A stretch of 64,000 nucleotides of DNA from Anastatus disparis (GCA_017163975.1 JAFFSR010000346.1:1426501-1490500); one strand, 5' to 3'. Positions 10,777-23,453 are shown, counted from the first letter of the stretch. Made by a program: numbers and translations. Notes: generated by a model from the letters alone, not told the origin.

Positions 10777-11937
10777 TACACATATATACATAAGACCTGT
10801 ATATAAATGAATGTACAATCAATTTTTAAAATAATTATAAAAGAAGAAATAAACTTACCCCGTAATTTGTCAAGAGAAACCATTATTTCCATTGTAATCG
10901 ATAAATTCTGCCACATATGATTTAATATGAATTCTACTGCTGCTTCATGAGCAGATCTTGATTTTTTATTATACTATTAAATAATTGACTAATTTTGCGT
11001 GAACTACAAAAACTTAAATCAAATCGCATTTCTCATTACAGATGAACACACGTCATTTGTTTCATGCGACATCGCCATACGTCGTTACACCTTACAGCGA
11101 CCTGACGATGTCCGTAGCTTAAGCGGGCTGCTACGGAAGCGGCTGTCTCTCGTGAACTTTTTTTATCCGTGTTGTGAATCTTATTGATAACGACTTATGA
11201 GAAATTTTTGGGTGACTGCTTTTATAAACCCCCGAAAACGCTAGAAAAATTATTTCACACTAACAAATAGACCTATTATCATTTTATCGTATAATTTTTC
11301 CTCATCGCCTTGTCAAATTTTTGAATATTTAATTATTTTTCAAAGAACACTTATCTAAATTATTTATAGCTGTGTGAAAATTGTAAATTTGACCGTAAAA
11401 CAATTTCGAAATACAAACATGATAAGAGCGCGTATTTATGTGTTTACATTTTCATTTTTTATTTATGTTTCCGTTAGTATATTACACTGATTCTCAAAAG
11501 AAATCATTCATTGACATTTGATTTTGTGTTTTAATTTTCTTAGTACGCACCTCAATGTTTCTCATATTATCTTTCATTTTTACAGAATATAACATTAACA
11601 CCTTTAAGAGGGTACTTAAATAATATGTACCATAAAACAAGGTAAAGCGATCGTGTAAGGTAAAGCGAGCATTTTTTCGTATATGATTTCCTTATTTTTT
11701 ATGTACTCTTGTTTATGTATAACAATAATTTTTTGTAAATTATTAACAGAAATTGAAAAAATTATTATATATATATATATATAAAAGGGCATAAAAGTGA
11801 AAAAATTATATGTTTAAAAATGTTTGCCTTACTCCACATCTGACCGCTTTACACTGTTTTACGATATATCTAAAACGTAAATTTACTCGACATCATGCTT
11901 TTAGTTTTCTTCTATACAGCGACTTTTTTAGTATGTC
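10777..11937. other. Unassigned AT-rich DNA
   Basis: A slightly GC-richer patch at 11040-11180 keeps a 62-codon plus-strand frame (10999-11187) that I do not recognise. A short (TA)n lies at 11766-11785. No other support for genes. Confidence 0.4.
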
Positions 11938-12957
11938 TTAAGAAGGCCAAACTATCTGTCTTTGTCTAATAGTGTTTTTCATAATTTATATAAACATCAT
12001 CGGTATTAACATGAAAAAAATGGCAGTTTCCGCTAGATATTCGTTTAATAAGTAAATTTTATAATAATAACAAAATAATTTAATCACGTAAATTTTGAAT
12101 AATATGAGACCTACCAAAAAAGATAGATTACATTATAGATTGTTAGTAGGTCTCATATTATTAAAAAACTACTTGATAAAATGATATTATTGTTATTATA
12201 AAAATTATCTATTATTCTAGTATCTAGCGCAGGCTGGCATTTTTTTTTTTGTTATAACTAATTAGTCTAGTCGCCAGAGGGGTGACGACCGTGGCCTTTT
12301 TAATTGAGATGGGAACACTAAGATTTTTCTTATGTATTTTGACTCACTGAACACGAATATCGATAGTGTTTTACGATTTGACAGTCGAGTCATTTGTTAC
12401 AAACAATTTAAATGTTTAAGGCGTTGTATCTTTTGAACTAAAAATAATGAAAAAATGTGACTAGGTAAGTTTTGTTCCTTAATCCATAACAAACAAATTG
12501 ATTTTTTATTTATCTTGATAAAGTTATTAGAACCGGAGATATTGTTAATTAAGTGCAAAAAGTCGGCGCAACGTCGAGGTGCCCGGACAAATTCAACTAT
12601 AACTCAGCTTCTAATGAATATTTTTCATCGACTGAGGTCTTATTTCAAAGGTAAAAGTATATCCTACATTTATATGTGATAAAAAACCATTTTTATCGAT
12701 ATAGAAACAAGCGGAAACCGAAAAATGTCGATATTTTTGCTGTTTTTTTGTTAGTCTATTTGTTTATAAGAGTATAAATGAATGTTCCGGGTCAAAAACT
12801 TACTTACAAATTACACGTAACGACGGGGTTTTACTTCTAGATTAATACCCATTTTGATTTTTTTTTAAATATTAAATATAATTGAAGTTATAGATGGTGT
12901 TCATATAAATGATGAAAAACACTAATAAACAAAGGCAGATAGTTCGGCCTACTCTAG
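11938..12957. mobile_element. TTAA-ended MITE (copy 1) with a ~630 bp internal insertion
   Basis: TTAAGAAGGCCAAACTATCT at left pairs with AGATAGTTCGGCCTACTCTA at right. The inner arms AATAATATGAGACCTACCA and GGTAGGTCTC... lie at 12100-12165. The piece 12262-12895 is extra relative to the copy at 15816-16202 and has no identity I recognise. A third copy enters the window at its right end. Non-coding. Confidence 0.75.
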
Positions 12958-14217
12958 ATGCTGTAGATCATTTACACACTCATATATAGGATTAAAAAAC
13001 ATGCAGCCTCATAAGTATATATATAAAAATAAAGACTGCTATATTTAAAAAAAACTATTTTAAAAGAGACGAAATTTAAAAAGGGTCTTAACAATCCTAA
13101 AACAATAAAAGTCTAGCTTCACGTAGTGCAGAGGCTATTTACAATCGGGCGTGAAAGAACAATTTTTAGTATTTTTTTTCATAAAATTGTACATAATTTG
13201 TATGGTTATATTAGTATCGAAAAACTATATATTTAGCATTTCTAGAAACTTCTAATTTTTAAAATATATTTTAGTGTCTCTAATTTAACTTTATCAAAAG
13301 TAAAACAGTGTAATAAAAATATGTATGCTCAGTAAATAGCGCCATCTTTTACATGTAGACAGCGTAAGTCGACTAACGACTCTTTATTCAGTGAATATCA
13401 GTTGAACAGTGCAGACCTCGTTACTTAATATTAAACTATATTTTTGTATTTGTACAATACAGACTCCTTATTTTAATATTAAAATAAAACTTGAGTACTC
13501 GTTTATTTTATGCCCATATATTTAAAACAGTGATTATGAATAATAAAATGCAAAGAAATAAAAGATTCGTTGTCTTTACTTCTATCATAATTACTTTGCT
13601 TACAAATACCTTTTTTAAACTTTTTTTTTCTTGCATGTAGTTAGCTTTACAATAATTATACATTTTATAGATACCATAATTGCAGTATATTCTATTTATT
13701 TCTGTTTTTATAATTTATCAATTTTTCAATTACTTATGTTTCTATAAGTGATATTATTATCATAGAATCCTTAATTTTCCGTTGAATATATTCCAAAAAG
13801 AAGGAAATTATGTTATTTTTGGTATTAATTTCATTTTTATTGTTATTTGTTGTAATAAAAATAATTTATTAAGTTTATTTTTATGTGTTTATTGATTAAA
13901 TTAGAAAAATAAGTATTACTGGCTAGAATTTTTTTATCAAAACATTATTTTTATTATGAAATTATAAATTTAAAAGAAATATGACTTTACCCGTCAAGGA
14001 ATACACAATCGCAATTCCAATTAGTGATGATTTTCTTGTGATGAAAATTCTGTATTTTAATATTAAATCACTGAAAAAGGCTGCAACTTATCTTCAATTT
14101 TTATTGTAAATCCAAGTCAGTCCTTTAAATCATTAATAATACGTTATGCGAATCCACACAAGAGACAAAAATTCTCGTGGCGCTCGTGGTGCATATGCTA
14201 CTTTTTATTCCAAGGGA
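12958..14217. other. Intron or intergenic DNA upstream of the host exon; one small ORF
   Basis: AT-rich DNA with no recognised repeat. A 42-codon ORF at 13981-14109 (+), beginning MTLPVKEYTIAIPISDDF, has more even codon composition than its surroundings and ends beside a GTAAAT that could act as a donor. It may be chance. Confidence 0.35.
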
Positions 14218-14376
14218 CGAGAAATACGTATTTCCGGCTCACTATTGCGAGTGCGAAATATAGTACATTCTGGTCTGCTTTTTGCGGGTAAGATTCTCAC
14301 CTACAAAAAGTGGGCTATAATGTATTATATTTTCCTCTCGCAAAAGTGAGCCGAAAATACGTATTTCGCGCTCGAA
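14218..14376. repeat. Short inverted repeat, about 159 bp
   Basis: CGAGAAATACGTATTTCCGG at left is matched at right by CCGAAAATACGTATTTCGCG, with AGTGAGCC/GGCTCACT and CTCGCA pairs next to it. The loop is about 90 bp. Probably a small MITE. Confidence 0.6.
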
Positions 14377-14399
14377 AGGTTAAAAAAAGATTTAGAGCT

Positions 14400-14700
14400 T
14401 AACGGGATGTCGGAATTGTTGAAATCGATTTTTACTTTTTTTTATTTTGTTGATATCTTTTTAAATTTATTATTTAAGTAAATGTAATGACTTGTGCGCA
14501 CTAAAGCTATGCTGATACAATAATTTTTGTTAAAATAAAAATTCAATACATCTTGTTATTTTTTTATGAACTTTGAATGGAAATTAGATATCAAGCTCGA
14601 TAAAATTAACCTCAAAATACTATACATCGAAAGTTCGCTTATAAATTTTTATATATAATGTTTTGGTGAATTTCTTGACTTGTCCGCACTCGGGATTAAT
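14400..14700 (-). repeat. Dispersed repeat, inverted partner at 30565-30865
   Basis: Shared segments in inverse orientation include ACTTGTCCGCACT, TTGATATCTAATTTCC-like, ATTGTATCAGCATAGCTTT-like and CGGGATGT. The pair is diverged and has no coding potential. It probably marks two copies of one non-autonomous transposon. Confidence 0.6.
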
Positions 14701-15599
14701 ATAACAAATTTTTTTACTGTAATGAAAAAACTTGATTTGACGCACTGCTTATTCATAAACTTTGAGTAAAAATATTATAAAATTTATTAAATTTATCAGA
14801 TTTTTAAGTTTTTTACCATTTTATGGGCTCCAAAAAATAGTGAAAAATTAAAAAAAACTGAAAAATCTTATGCTTTTAATAAATGTTTTGTAAACTAAAA
14901 AATGAGACATAACCTAAACTCCGAGGTCGCTTTGATTACCAAAAGATTTTTGCTATACAAAAACAGTGAATTATATACTTGACATAAAAATAGCAAATGA
15001 TGTTAATTCATTTAAACAATTTAACCATCCTTTTTTATGCACAATTTCACGAATCATGGACTACTACAACTCATTATTCAGGTGCCCTTAATTTATTTAT
15101 TGCATTATTGAATTTAGAGAAAGTTGAGTCTATTGAAAATATAATACTATCAATAAAATATATTTCAACAATATTATAATGAATTTTGGAACCTATTTTT
15201 TAAGTTTTTCATCAGCATTACAAGAGTAAGAAGATGTATTGTCCTATGTAATTCGTTTCTTATTAATTGTCATATTAAAAATTTTTGATCAAGGTAAGGT
15301 AATTTGATACTATAGATTAGTCATGTGAATAATGCTTTATTATTCTTAAGAAATTCAACAGTTAATTCAATTTCTCATAAAATGTGAAACACATTAATTT
15401 TAGTTGACACACTGAAATAGGGCTCCTAAAAATTAAAAATTAAAAATAGTCATAAATTTAAAGAAAATTTTTCCAGCAATTTAATGAAATAATTTTAGAA
15501 ATACATGAATACGCTTATAAATGTCAAAGTTCTTGATTTATAGTTAGAATATACGTTTTTCATTCAAATAATTAATTTAACCTATTTATTCCATTGCAG
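14701..15599 (+). other. Presumed intron upstream of the ePHD exon
   Basis: AT-rich sequence ending in a pyrimidine-rich tract and CCATTGCAG acceptor at 15591-15599. A 60-codon frame at 14997-15179 is unsupported. No upstream exon of the gene was recognised. Confidence 0.5.
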
Positions 15600-15781
15600 G
15601 AAAAGGTTGTAATGTTGGTTTGTTTAATTCTACATTATCTGTTAGATATGATGCTCAAACAGCTGATGCAACATGGATTTGCGTTTTTTGTAAAAAGGGT
15701 CCTCATTATTTAATTCCGGGAAACTCAGCTAGGCTTCATCCTAATTTAAAAGCAAGTCACATCCTTGCGGAAACTTATATG
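15600..15781 (+). CDS. Host exon: start of an extended PHD finger (TCF20/RAI1-like)
   Basis: The exon lies between a CCATTGCAG acceptor and a GTAAAG donor (GT at 15782-15783). Its frame enters with two bases of a split codon and leaves in phase 0 after ATG. The peptide contains ATWICVFCKKGPHYLIPGNS: the W-x-C-x2-C pair opens a zinc-binding ePHD module, which in TCF20 and RAI1 precedes the block GDLFGPY. That block is found 36.9 kb downstream in a compatible frame at 52688. These proteins bind nucleosomes or chromatin and act in the nucleus. The peptide between CxxC and the next exon (about 25 residues) is longer than in vertebrate TCF20. The assignment rests on motif recognition only; another ePHD family is possible. 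Confidence 0.8.
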
Positions 15782-15815
15782 GTAAAGTTACATTTCTTAA
15801 TATTTATTTTAATTA

Positions 15816-16202
15816 TTAAAAGGGCACCAAACTGTCAGTCTTTGTCTTACAGAATTTTTCATCATTTATTTTTAACACTACCGATCATAACAAGGAAAAA
15901 GTAGCTGCCTCCGCTAGATATTAGTCTAATAAATTAATTTTATAGTATCAACAAAATAATTTCATCGCGTAGTTTTTATATAATATGAGGCCTACTAATA
16001 ATCTATAACATTATTTATCTTTTTTGCTAAGTCTCATATTATTTCAAAACTACGCGATAAAATTATTCTTTTACTACACTAAAATTTACTTATAATAATA
16101 TCTAGCGGGGGCTTCTAGTTTTTTCTTGTTACGACAGTTGGTGTTTCAATTAATGTTGGAAAACTCTATTAGACAAAGACAGATAGTTTTCTCTGTTCTT
16201 AA
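15816..16202. mobile_element. TTAA-ended MITE (copy 2), 387 bp, 34 bp after the splice donor
   Basis: TTAAAAGGGCACCAAACTGT at left pairs with the right end (ACAGATAGTTTTCTCTGTTC then TTAA). Inner arms around ATATGAGGCCTACTA and ...TAGTCTCATATTAT-like segments meet near 16005. It is the uninterrupted relative of the copy at 11938-12957. Its start lies only 34 bp beyond the exon end. Confidence 0.85.
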
Positions 16203-16214
16203 GAGCTCAGATAA

Positions 16215-16265
<51 letters not shown>

Positions 16266-16375
16266 ATATATATGAGGGTGTCCACGTGGAGTGTACATGA
16301 AAAAAAAATAGAATTTCTCCAAACTTTGCCTAAATGTTTGTTTTGGTTCCCTGAGCTTTTATATACTTTTTCAGA

Positions 16376-16687
16376 TCATTCTGAGTTAATGCCTCTGAGA
16401 TACAGGAGCTCAAAGTTGTCCGAAACGTTATTTTCGCTAAAATAGGGCTTTTTCAATCTCAAATAACGCGAAATCTGTACTTCTGAACGAAAAAAGTCAT
16501 AATACCTTTTTGCTAAGAAATTTGGCAAATTTTTAAAAACAATTTTCATATTGGCCTTCAAACTCTTTTTGAGACCCTTTTTGGCCCTTTTTAGGACAAA
16601 AATATCCCTAAATACAACAGCGACCTTTTTTTCTACCTTGTAAATATGAAAATTGAATTCCTCGGTAAAAAATATACACTGAGTCAA
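16376..16687 (-). other. Open reading frame in left arm of the 3 kb palindrome
   Basis: A 103-codon frame includes VVFRDIFVLKRAKKGLKKSL and ends FELLYLRGINSE. The right arm encodes the same peptide on the other strand (18939-19187) with one visible amino-acid difference over about 80 residues. The sharing follows from the palindrome and is not by itself evidence of function. Family not recognised. Confidence 0.3.
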
Positions 16688-17262
16688 GTTTTTAGAGTGG
16701 TCGAACAGAAATTGTTACCTCTACAGCCTTAATTCCAGAAAATTCTATGATAGTATACAGAAACGCAGCTTTTCAAGTTTTCTGTCATTTTCAAACATCT
16801 GGCGTAATTTTGATTCTCAATATAATATGATGTTTGACTTTGCAACTCAAAGGCCTCTTCAAGACCTTTTAGTTGCAAGATCAAAAACCTTTGTAGGACG
16901 CTTAGAACCTAAGATACAATAATTTGAGGGTTGTCTATTTTTCAAAGTAGACAAATGGAATACATAGTAGATTACGTAAAAAAAAATTCAACTCCGTATA
17001 CCAAAAGCATGGTCGCAAATTTATTATTCATAAAAATAAAAAAAATTTTCTTCTATTTTGTAGATTAAAATTGAGTTTTGGATGCTAAAATTATTTTCAA
17101 ATTGATTTATTCAGCAGTTATTGAGTTTCTATTTGTTTTGGCCACGGAAATGAATTGAACGTCATTTTAGTTTTATGATTGTATTATCAGTAGCTCGGTT
17201 AGTAAACTGAAAGTAAATGGGTATATATATAATCATTGGGCGTCATTTTAGCTTTATGTTAA

Positions 17263-17633
17263 GGCGATGTAAAGCGGACACTATACACCTGTACTCATGA
17301 ATATTAACTATCTTTTTGATTTTACTGCAGAATTTCAGAAGAAGAAATGCATTAGCTTGTAGTATGTATATGAAGATTATTCAGTTAAATTTTTGAGTAA
17401 ATTTATTCATTAGTTTTTAAGAATTTTGGATTTCTTGTACTACATCGTAAAATTGTAAACTAATATATTAAAACCCAAAATTCTCAATAACTTATGAATA
17501 GATTTATTTAAAAATTTAACTGAATAATCTTTATATAAAAGCTAAAGCATTTTTTTTCTTAAATTTTGCAATAAAATAAAAAGATAGTCAATGAGTACTG
17601 GTGTAATGTTAGTTTTACATACTCTTAAAAAAA
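17263..17633. mobile_element. MITE with GTAAAGCGGACACTATACACC end, left-arm copy
   Basis: GATGTAAAGCGGACACTATA and CACCTGTACTCATGAATATT form the left TIR; the right end reads the complement (AGTACTGGTGTAATGTTAGT then TTTACATAC). The inverted sister lies at 18382-18748 and a diverged third copy at 62322-62694 confirms this as a separate family carried within the larger palindrome. Confidence 0.75.
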
Positions 17634-18381
17634 AGCAGTGTCAATTGCTGTTTTCTGATACTAACAAGGAGAGTGCATTGCATTTGGGTCTGGGATTTTC
17701 TTCTAACTTTGGGATATTTTTTCTAACATAAAATCATGAAAAAAGCCGCGACCATTCGGTCCAACGCTCGATTTTTTCCGAGTTATGAGCAGTTTTGTCT
17801 AAATTCTAAAATAATGTGTATCTGCTTTATAGCTATACATTTTTTCGGACTACTTGTTCTAAAAGGTTTTTACTAATTGCATATTAAAGTTAAGATTAAA
17901 ACCTTTCGATTAAAAAAAGATGCGTTCAAAAAGCTCAAGTTATTTAAAAGTTATGAAGGAATGAATATTAAGATGAAATTTAGATTAAAATGCAGCATTT
18001 ATTTTCTATGCATATTTTTATGCTAAATATTTGTGGTATATGTATCCATTCATAACTTTGGAACAACTTGAACTTTTTGAACGCGTCTTTTTTTCAATCA
18101 AAAGATTTTAATCTCAACTTTAATACGAAATTAGTAAAAACCTTGTAGAATAAGTAGTTAAAAAAATGTGTAGCTATAAAGCAGATACACATTATTTTAG
18201 AATTTAGATAAAACTGCTTATAACTCGGAAAAAATCGTGCGATGGACCGAATGGTCGCGGCTTTTTTCATGATTTTATGTTCGAAAAAATACCCTAAAGT
18301 TAGATGAAAATCCCAGACCCAAATGCAATGCACTCTCCTTGTTAGTATCAGAAAACAGCAATTGACACTGCTTTTTTTTAA

Positions 18382-18748
18382 GAGTATGTAAAACTAACAT
18401 TACACCAGTACTCATTGACTATCTTTTTATTTTATTGCAAAATTTAAGAAAAAAAATGCTTTAGCTTTTATATAAAGATTATTCAGTTAAATTTTTAAAT
18501 AAATCTATTCATAAGTTATTGAGAATTTTGGGTTTTAATATATTAGTTTACAATTTTACGATGTAGTACAAGAAATCCAAAATTCTTAAAAACTAATGAA
18601 TAAATTTACTCAAAAATTTAACTGAATAATCTTCATATACATACTACAAGCTAATGCATTTCTTCTTCTGAAATTCTGCAGTAAAATCAAAAAGATAGTT
18701 AATATTCATGAGTACAGGTGTATAGTGTCCGCTTTACATCGCCTTAAC
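18382..18748. mobile_element. Same MITE family, right-arm copy
   Basis: Inverse copy of 17263-17633, ending AGTGTCCGCTTTACATCGCC. Its presence at the mirrored place shows it was in the arm before, or was copied with, the palindrome. Confidence 0.75.
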
Positions 18749-18938
18749 ATAAAGCTAAAATGACGCCCAATGATTATATATATACCCATTTACTATCAGT
18801 TTACTAACCGAGCTACTGATAATATAATCATAAAACTGAAATGACGTTCAATTCATTTCCGTGACCAAAACAAATAGAAACTCAATAACTGCTGAATAAA
18901 TCAATTCGAAAATAATTTTAGCATCCAAAACTCAATTT

Positions 18939-19187
18939 TTGTCTGTTGTATTTAGGGATATTTTTGTCCTAAAAAGGGCCAAAAAGGGTCTCAAAAAGAG
19001 TTTGAAGGCCAATATGAAAATTGTTTTTAAAAATTTGCCAAATTTCTTAGCAAAAAGGTATTATGACTTTTTTCGTTCAGAAGTACAGATTTCGCGTTAT
19101 TTGAGATTGAAAAAGCCCTATTTTTGCGAAAATAACGTTTCGGACAACTTTGAGCTCCTGTATCTCAGAGGCATTAACTCAGAATGA
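18939..19187 (+). other. Open reading frame in right arm of the 3 kb palindrome
   Basis: An 82-codon frame, mirror copy of the frame at 16376-16687. It reads SVVFRDIFVLKRAKKGLKKS at its start. No domain was recognised. Confidence 0.3.
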
Positions 19188-19287
19188 TCTGGAAAAATAC
19201 ATGAAAACTTAGGGAACCAAAACAAACACTTAGGCAAAGTTTGGAGAAATTCTATTTTTTTTTCATGTACACTTCACGTGGACACCC

Positions 19288-19328
<41 letters not shown>

Positions 19329-19331
<3 letters not shown>

Positions 19332-20033
19332 TACAATTTTTGATGATAAATTTGAAATGAATTCTAATCTTTAAATATAACATGCACACAATTCCAAATA
19401 TATAAATACTAAAGTAGAGTCCTGCATACCCTGTACCCTTCATGCGTATAAAGGATATAACAAACGAATATAGAAGCTTATAAAAGCGTTCTTTTAAATG
19501 AGAAATTTCGTCTAAAAATGAGATGGTTCTGTTACCCAGCTACTTGAGGGCACCACCAAATCTCATATTTTTTTATATCCATATATATTATATATATGTA
19601 TATATATATATATATATTTCATGTGTATGGATATACAAACAATGTTAAAGTGTTACCCAGGCTTCCGGACGAAAAATGTAACCCAGAAGAATCCTTCTAT
19701 AAGCGTCTATCTTCTTTGATATAACGTATTAGTTGAGAGGCAGTATTATAGCTCTGTCCTTTTCGAAGCTAAATTTTCGTTATAATGATTTCTTGTGCTG
19801 AACTGTCAAACAATATCCAAAACTTAGATTTCACCTAAATATACAGCTATAGATGTTTTTATGTTCAAAGTAAGCCGTTTAAGGAACTATAATCTAATAG
19901 ATGGATACTACACGGAGAAGAATTCCATCTTTAAATTAATATTTCACATAATAACTGTGGGGCATACTTTCTTTTGTATAGAAATTGATATTTATATAGT
20001 AAAAATTGCTACAAACATAGTAAACATTCTATG
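19329..20033. other. Unassigned intronic DNA with (TA)n
   Basis: A TA-rich microsatellite lies at about 19580-19620. An 87-codon frame (19861-20124) runs into the next transposon end and is not supported. Confidence 0.4.
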
Positions 20034-20129
20034 CAGGGTGATCCATTTTAAATGCCCCACCAAAACATTTCAAATCGAAAGAGTTTCTGAGAAAAACTTT
20101 ATGAACAAAAGTTGTGAGGATTAAGAAGG

Positions 20130-23100
20130 GTCATCTTTTAGTGACCAAGACCATGACCATGATCCTCATAGTCAGCATGGTTCAGGTTAATTTTTTTAAA
20201 TATGAACCCCTAACTTTGACTCCGGAAATAGAAAAAGCGGAAAATTTTAGGTCCAAGTATGTCTTTAATCATGACCATGACCATGATCATGATAATAAGC
20301 ATTAGTCAAATCGATTTTTTTAAATAAGAACCCCTAATTTTGACTCCAGAAATGATAAAAGCAAAAAATTATACATCCAAATATGTCCTTAACCATGACC
20401 ATGACCACGACCATAACCATGACCATGATCATCATGGTCAGCATGGTACAAGTTAATTTTTTCAGCTAGGAACCCCTAATTTTGACTCCGGAAATGGAAA
20501 TAGCGTAAAATTTTACGTCTAAGTATGTCCTTAACCATGACCATGACCATGATCATGATCATGATGGTCAGCATTGGTTGAATCGATTTCTTAAAATAAG
20601 AACCCCTGATTTTGACCCCGGTAATTAAAAAAGCGTAAAATTTTACATCCAAGTATGTCCTTAACCATGATCATGACCATGACCATGACCATAATCATCA
20701 TAGTCAGCATGGTACAAGTTAATTTTTTCAAATGGGAACCCCTAACATCGACTTCGAAAATGAAAACAGCGTTAAATTTTATATCAAAGTATGTCCTTAA
20801 CCATGACCATAACCATGATTATGACCATAACCATCATGGTCAGCATGGGTCAAGTTAATTTTTTCAAATGGGAAACCTTAACTTTGACGATAAAAATAAA
20901 AAGAGCGGAAAATTTTACATCCAAGTATGTCCTTAACCATGATCATGGTCATGATGGCCAGCATTGGTCAAATCGACTTTTTTAAATGAAAACCCGTCAT
21001 TTTGACCCTGGGAATGAAAATAGTGAAAAATTCTACGTCCAAGTATGTCCTTAATCATGACCATCACCACGACTATGACCATGACCATGATCATCATGGT
21101 CAGCATAATAAAAGTTAATTTTTTCAGTTAGGAACCCCTAACTTTGACTCCGGAAATGGAAATAGCGTAAAATTTTACGTATAAGTATGTCTTCAACCAT
21201 GACCATGGCCATGACCACGATCATGATGGTCAGCATTGGTCAAATCGATTTTTTCAGATAAGAACTTCTAATTTTGACCCTGAAAATGAAAAAAGCGTTA
21301 AATTTTACATCCAAGTATGTCCTTAACCATGACCATGATCATTATGGTCAGCATGGTACAAGTTAATTTTTTCAAATGGGAACTCCTAACTTCAACTCCG
21401 AAAATGAAAAAAGCGTGAAATTTTATTTCTAAGTATGTCCTTAACCATGACCATAACCATGATTATGACCATGACCATCATGGTCAGCATGGATAAAGTT
21501 AATTTTTTTAAATGGGAAACCTCGACTTTGACGATAGAAATAAAAAGAGCGAAAAATTTTACATCCAAGTATGTCCTTAACCATGACCACGATCATGATG
21601 GTCATTATTGGTCGAATCGATTTTTTTTAATGAAAACCCGTAATTTTGACCCTGGGAATGAAAATAGTGAAAAATTTTATGTCCAAATATGTTCTTCACC
21701 ATGACCATGATAATGATGGTCAGCATTGGTCAAATCGATGTTCTCGAATAAGAACCCCTAATTTTCAGCCCGGAAACGAAAAAAGCGTAAAATTTTACAT
21801 TCAAGTTTGTTTTTAACCATGACCATGACCATGACCATGACCATGACCATCATGGTCAGCATGGGTGAAGTTAATTTTTTCAAATGTGGAACCCTCACTT
21901 TGACTCCGTAAATAGAAAGAGCGGAAAATTTTACATCCAACTATGTCCTTAACTATGACTATCGTCATGATGGTCAGCATTGGTTGAATCGATTTTTTAA
22001 AATAAAAACCCGTAATTTTGACCCTGGGAATGAAAATAGTGAAAAATTTTACGTCCAAGTATGATTTTAACTATGACCATGACCATGATCATGATTGTCA
22101 GCATTGGTCAAATCGATTTTTTCAGATAAGAACTTCTAATTTTGACCCTGAAAATGAAAAAAGCGTTAAATTTTACATCCAAGTATGTCCTTAACCATGA
22201 CCATGATCATTATGGTCAGCATGGTACAAGTTAATTTTTTCAAATGGGAACTCCTAACTTCAACTCCGAAAATGAAAAAAGCGTGAAATTTTATTTCTAA
22301 GTATGTCCTTAACCATGACCATAACCATGATTATGACCATGACCATCATGGTCAGCATGGATAAAGTTAATTTTTTTAAATGGGAAACCTCGACTTTGAC
22401 GATAGAAATAAAAAGAGCGAAAAATTTTACATCCAAGTATGTCCTTAACCATGACCACGATCATGATGGTCATTATTGGTCGAATCGATTTTTTCTAATG
22501 AAAACCCGTAATTTTGACCCTGGGAATGAAAATAGTGAAAAATTTTATGTCCAAATATGTTCTTAACCATGACCATGATAATGATGGTCAGCATTGGTCA
22601 AATCGATGTTCTCGAATAAGAACCCCTAATTTTCAGCCCGGAAACGAAAAAAGCGTAAAATTTTACATTCAAGTTTGTTTTTAACCATGACCATGACCAT
22701 GACCATGACCATGACCATCATGGTCAGCATGGGTGAAGTTAATTTTTTCAAATGTGGAACCCTCACTTTGACTCCGTAAATAGAAAGAGCGGAAAATTTT
22801 ACATCCAACTATGTCCTTAACTATGACTATCGTCATGATGGTCAGCATTGGTCAAATCGATTTTTTAGAATAAAAACCCGTAATTTTGACCCTGGGAATG
22901 AAAATAGTGAAAAATTTTACGTCCAAGTATGATTTTAACTATGACCATGACCATGATCATGATTGTCAGCATTGGTCAAATTGATTTTTTAAAATAAGAA
23001 CCCCTAATTTTGACCCCGGAAATGAAAAAAGCGTAAAATTTTATACTCAAGTTTGTTTTTAACTATGACCATGACCATCATGGTCAGCATGGGTCAAGTT

Positions 23101-23450
23101 CATTTTTTTAAATATGAACCCCTAACTTTGGCTTCGGAAATAGAAAGAGCGGTAAATTTTATATCCAAGTATGTCCTTAACTATGACTATGGTCATGATG
23201 GCCAGCATTAGTCGAATCGATTTTTTAAAATGAAAACCCGTAATTTTGACCCTGAGAATGAAAAGAGTGGAAAATTTTACGTCCAAGTATGTCCTTAACC
23301 ATGACCATGACCATTGGTCAAATCGATTTTTTCAAATGAAAACTCGTAATTTTGACCCCGGGAATGAAAAGAGTGCAAAATTTTACGTCCACGTCTGTCG
23401 TTAACCATGACCATGACCATTATGGTTAGCATAGGTTAAGTTAATTTTTT
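20130..23450. repeat. Left subterminal array of ~135 bp units
   Basis: About two dozen units, each with a (CATGAC)n run, a GGTCAGCATTGGTCAAATCG segment, a TAATTTTGACCCCGGAAATG segment and AAAATTTTACATCCAAGTAT before CCTTAACCATG. Units alternate between two subtypes (GTCAGCATGG...AGTTAATTTTTTC and GTCAGCATTGG...AATCGATTTTTT). Short frames encoding His-Asp repeats arise from the CATGAC runs and are not credible genes. Confidence 0.9.
21238..22973 (+). repeat. 868 bp direct duplication inside the array
   Basis: 21238-22105 and 22106-22973 match with an offset of exactly 868 bp and only a few differences seen (for example a T/C change within the run before TAATGAAAACCCG, and CACC/AACC before ATGACCATGATAATG). 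This is far closer than single units are to each other, so it is a recent multi-unit duplication. Confidence 0.85.
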
Positions 23451-23453
23451 CAT

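Larger units (their letters stand above)
16218..19328. mobile_element. 3.0 kb palindromic element between two (TA)n tracts
   Basis: GAGGGTGTCCACGTGGAGTG at 16274 is inverted at 19271-19289, and (TA)n tracts lie outside on both sides (16220-16272; 19290-19328). The arms pair over most of their length, but the right arm lacks about 450 bp present at 16622-17080. Each arm carries a copy of a smaller MITE (17263-17633 and 18382-18748). The centre, near 17990, pairs through CAAATGCAATGCACTCTCCT and its complement. No transposase was found. Confidence 0.85.

Noticed and set aside
20114..22808. Frames encoding His-Asp repeats and Met-Val-Met repeats
   Set aside because: They are translations of (CATGAC)n runs in a tandem array. 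The frames change from unit to unit and show no protein-level conservation.
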